Source: an uncultured Collinsella sp. (lineage in GTDB: Bacteria > Actinomycetota > Coriobacteriia > Coriobacteriales > Coriobacteriaceae). From it: 8,222 bases of DNA. A program made the position numbers and the translations under genes. The stretch covers positions 1-8,222 of the forward strand of contig USCN01000053.1 of the NCBI GenBank assembly GCA_900553165.1. The letters are read 5' to 3'. The notes beneath the pieces were generated by a model, which saw nothing but the letters and a program-made list of their open reading frames with translations, ran no database searches and had not been told where the DNA came from. Below are positions 6,268-8,222 of this stretch, in pieces (the stretch's first letter is position 1; each line of letters starts with the position of its first letter).

Positions 6268-6714
6268 CTACAGTTGCTCGAGCATAGCGGTGCAACCGTC
6301 GAGCACATCGCGGTAGGTGGCATCGAAATTGCCGGTGTACCAGGGATCGGCCACGTCGCCGGGGCGCTCGGTCCAATCGAGCAAGCGCGAAATCTTGCCG
6401 TCGGGGTCGTCGCCAAAGATGCGACGCAGGCTGCGCGCGTTTTCGGCATCCATATAGACAATGCGATCCCAGTCGCCATACTCCGCGCGACGCACCTGAC
6501 GTGCGCGATGTGCGACGATGGGAATTCCGGCCTCGCGTAGCTTGGCAACGGTACCGTGGTGCGGCGGGTTGCCAATCTCCTCAGTTGAGGTCGCTGCGGA
6601 ATCGATGACAAACTCCGCCTCGCGCCCAGCGCGGCGCACGAGCTCGGTAAACACCGACTCAGCCATCGTCGAGCGGCAGATGTTCCCATGGCAGATAAAC
6701 AGTACACGTTGCAT
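6268..6714 (-). CDS. Low-molecular-weight protein tyrosine phosphatase
   Basis: This 148-residue cytosolic enzyme removes phosphate from phosphotyrosine through a cysteine phospho-enzyme. The N-terminal P-loop FICHGNICRS supplies the C-x5-R signature with nucleophile C8 and R14, followed by S15. The general acid is D123 in DPWYTG near the C-terminus, also diagnostic of the family. Length is normal for the family. I chose the ATG at 6714 because AAGGA lies 8 bases before it and because family members start just a few residues before the P-loop. It follows the MFS gene by 51 bases on the same strand, so the two may be co-transcribed. No tyrosine kinase or polysaccharide gene is nearby, so a capsule-type role (as for Wzb) is not supported here. 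The arsenate reductases of the same fold are less likely, given the DPWYTG motif. Confidence 0.92.
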   Translation of the reverse strand: MQRVLFICHGNICRSTMAESVFTELVRRAGREAEFVIDSAATSTEEIGNPPHHGTVAKLREAGIPIVAHRARQVRRAEYGDWDRIVYMDAENARSLRRIFGDDPDGKISRLLDWTERPGDVADPWYTGNFDATYRDVLDGCTAMLEQL

Positions 6715-6765
6715 ATGCGGTTTCCTTTCGATCGCCATCATCGAGCTCGAGTATCGCATCTGCGC

Positions 6766-8001
6766 TTACGCCCTCGCCCGCTTGCGCTCCCAGCGAGCCA
6801 ACTTAATCGTCACCAGCGTAAGCGCCCAGGCGACAAGCGAGAACGCGGCGCCCACGGCGCCCACGTATGCAATGCCAACGCTGCTTACCACGGCGCCGCC
6901 CACTGCAGTGCCAAACGAGATACCGACGTTAAACGCCATGGGCTCAACCGAACTTGCGAGTACCATCGACTTGGGATGGCGGCTGCGCGCCACGTCCATA
7001 AAGTGCGTGATGCACGAGACCGAGAACAGGTACATGAGCATTGCCAGACTAAAGACAAAGACAAGTGCGAGCGGCATGGTGCCGCCCACGGCAAACAGCC
7101 CGAGTAACGCCGCAGCCTGCAGCACAAACGTCACAAGCAGCGCCTTCATGCCAAAGCGCGCATCAATCCATCCGCCCAGGATGTTCGAGATCAGGCAGAA
7201 CACGCCGTAGGCCATGAGCGTGGTGCTGGCTTCGACCGTGCCCATGCCCAGCACCTGCTCAAGATAAGGCGTCACGTAGCCGTAGAACACATAGACCGAT
7301 CCCACGCCAAACAAAAAGATGAGCATGCCGGTGATGATGCTCGGTTCGCGTAGAAGCCCCGCCTGCTCGCGGAAGGTAGCGGGTTCGTCGGTCTGTCCGG
7401 CGCGCGGCATAAACGCCACGAGCGCTCCGCAGATCAAAACGGCAAAGGTCAGCGTGCCGTACATGGCCACGTGCCAATCGAGTGTGTCGGCCACAAACTT
7501 GCCAATCGAGGTCACAAAGACCATCGCCACGGAAAACGCGCCGTACACGACCGAGATGGCAAGTGAGGTTTGCTGCGGGGATAGCAGCTCAGGGATGTAC
7601 GTCACGCCCACGGCGAGCAGCGCACCCGAGACAGAGCCCAGGACAATGCGTGAGATAAACAGCACCTGGAAGTTGGGAGCCAACGCCATGACCAGGTTGC
7701 CGAGCACAAAGACGACGCTATAGCACACGAGCAGCTGGTAACGACGGAAGCGCCCCGTGCTGAGCGCAAGCACCGGCGTCGCGATGGCGTAGACCAGTGC
7801 AAAAACGCTGATGAGCTGGCCCGCAGCGGCAAGCGATATGCCGAGTTCCGTCGCCAAGTCGCTTTCGATGCCGATGACCACGAACTCGGAGCAGCCGAGC
7901 GAGAATCCCAGCAGCACGAGCAGCGCCAGGCAGAGCCTGGTGCGCGCGGGGGAGAGCGGGGCGGCGGTTGACTTACTTTTAGGCGTGGTTGCGGCGGTCA
8001 A
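6766..8001 (-). CDS. MFS efflux transporter, DHA1 drug:proton antiporter type
   Basis: This 411-residue inner-membrane protein has about 12 predicted hydrophobic helices, with a break around residues 198-222 (RAGQTDEPATFREQ) between the two halves. Helix 1 carries GCSEFVVIGIESDLATELGIS, typical of AraJ/YdhP-like members. The helix 2-3 loop has TGRFRR (82-87), a motif A variant, and helix 4 has R118 followed by GSVSGALLAVG, a motif B variant. The likely role is proton-driven export of a small molecule or drug, substrate unknown. The start is not ATG: I chose the TTG at 8001 because GGAG lies 8 bases upstream. A TTG at 8049 would add 16 residues without a ribosome site and would overlap the predicted -10 box. 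The next ATG-encoded Met is far inside the membrane domain. The phosphatase gene follows. Confidence 0.88.
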   Translation of the reverse strand: MTAATTPKSKSTAAPLSPARTRLCLALLVLLGFSLGCSEFVVIGIESDLATELGISLAAAGQLISVFALVYAIATPVLALSTGRFRRYQLLVCYSVVFVLGNLVMALAPNFQVLFISRIVLGSVSGALLAVGVTYIPELLSPQQTSLAISVVYGAFSVAMVFVTSIGKFVADTLDWHVAMYGTLTFAVLICGALVAFMPRAGQTDEPATFREQAGLLREPSIITGMLIFLFGVGSVYVFYGYVTPYLEQVLGMGTVEASTTLMAYGVFCLISNILGGWIDARFGMKALLVTFVLQAAALLGLFAVGGTMPLALVFVFSLAMLMYLFSVSCITHFMDVARSRHPKSMVLASSVEPMAFNVGISFGTAVGGAVVSSVGIAYVGAVGAAFSLVAWALTLVTIKLARWERKRARA

Positions 8002-8048
8002 GGTTGTCACTCCAATGTCGCATGAATAAGCGGGATTCAATCCCTGCA

Positions 8049-8057
8049 ACTCTAACA
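8049..8057 (-). promoter_or_regulatory. Possible extended -10 promoter for the MFS-phosphatase pair
   Basis: On the minus strand TGTTAGAGT (8049-8057) has the TGn extension before TAGAGT (four of six matches to consensus). No good -35 box is seen. Transcription would start near 8042, which is compatible with a start codon at 8001 but not at 8049. A small dyad, GGGAT-TCA-ATCCC (8032-8044), would lie at the start of the transcript. Confidence 0.35.
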
Positions 8058-8081
8058 GAATGTGTCAGGTGCCTGCCTCCT

Positions 8082-8110
8082 TTGTCGCAGGCTGCGCTTG
8101 CCTGTATAGT
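8082..8110 (+). promoter_or_regulatory. Sigma-70-type promoter for the right-edge gene
   Basis: The -35 box TTGTCG (8082-8087, four of six) is followed by a 17-base spacer and the -10 box TATAGT (8105-8110, five of six). The start would be near 8117, about 45 bases before the ATG. The -10 box lies inside the palindrome at 8100-8122. Confidence 0.6.
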
Positions 8111-8122
8111 CGCAATACAGGC
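8100..8122. promoter_or_regulatory. 8-bp inverted repeat over the -10 box, possible operator
   Basis: GCCTGTAT (8100-8107) and ATACAGGC (8115-8122) are exact reverse complements separated by 7 bases. The dyad covers the -10 box and expected start of the plus-strand promoter, a common operator position for a dimeric repressor. No regulator for it is identified in this window. Confidence 0.5.
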
Positions 8123-8162
8123 GAAGATGGTCTCAGGTACATTGCGGGCGACAGGAGATCCC

Positions 8163-8222
8163 ATGGGTATGCACACGACAAAGGTTGTAGTGGGCGAGGG
8201 CAAGTTTGCGCTCGAGGCCCAG
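8163..8222 (+). CDS. 5' end of an unidentified gene, cut by the window edge
   Basis: Twenty codons are visible, beginning MGMHTTKVVVGEGKFALEAQ, from an ATG preceded by AGGAG at 5 bases. A second ATG at 8169 is an alternative start. The gene is divergent from the MFS gene and has its own promoter and palindrome. The opening strand-like VVVGEGKFALEA recalls the N-terminus of some secreted or cytosolic alpha/beta hydrolases, but 20 residues are too few to assign a product. Confidence 0.7.
   Translation, partial: MGMHTTKVVVGEGKFALEAQ

Noticed and set aside
5702..6376. 224-residue open frame on the minus strand
   Set aside because: It crosses the ends of three real genes and the palindromic array, and its Arg/Ala-rich sequence shows no motifs.

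Overview
The window reads as two joined compositions. From about 2300 to the right end the DNA is GC-rich with GC-ending codons, and the gene content suggests an actinobacterial gut anaerobe of the Coriobacteriia, most likely Collinsella-like (inferred from composition and protein style; no search was possible). From 1 to about 2270 it is clearly poorer in GC (hand counts: 23/60 at 601-660 and 28/60 at 661-720, against 43/60 at 2701-2760), with protein wording I associate with Clostridia/Lachnospiraceae. The change falls inside one reading frame, near the 3' end of an ABC transporter gene. That gene is therefore a natural recombinant or an assembly chimera, and this is the first thing to settle.

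Left half, all on the minus strand: a MarR-family repressor (3893-4399) followed by two ABC exporter half-transporters (2143-3900 and 214-2139), packed as an operon with an 8-base overlap and then a 3-base gap. The two ATPase domains carry complementary deviations, as expected of a heterodimeric multidrug-type exporter with one degenerate and one working ATP site. A good sigma-70-type promoter precedes the repressor, and a 9-base inverted repeat spans its -10 and the start of the transcript, which points to autorepression of the whole operon. A short open frame at the left edge may be the start of a further gene.

Middle (4400-4959): a 560-base gene-free region holding the MarR promoter/operator, a perfect 12-bp hairpin, and a 152-base element with 22-base terminal inverted repeats and further nested complementary pairs.

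Right half: a plus-strand pair made of a pyridoxamine/pyridoxal kinase (4960-5784) and, overlapping it by 8 bases, a small cysteine-rich TIGR04076-like protein (5777-6106). They converge on a minus-strand pair made of an MFS efflux transporter (6766-8001) followed by a low-molecular-weight protein tyrosine phosphatase (6268-6714). The 161 bases between the converging genes contain a two-tier inverted repeat: four related 19-base units, with a 29-base period on each side. At the right edge a divergent promoter with an overlapping palindrome drives a plus-strand gene of which only 20 codons are visible.

No tRNA, rRNA, CRISPR array, transposase or phage gene was seen. The least explained material is the two complex inverted-repeat elements and the composition junction.
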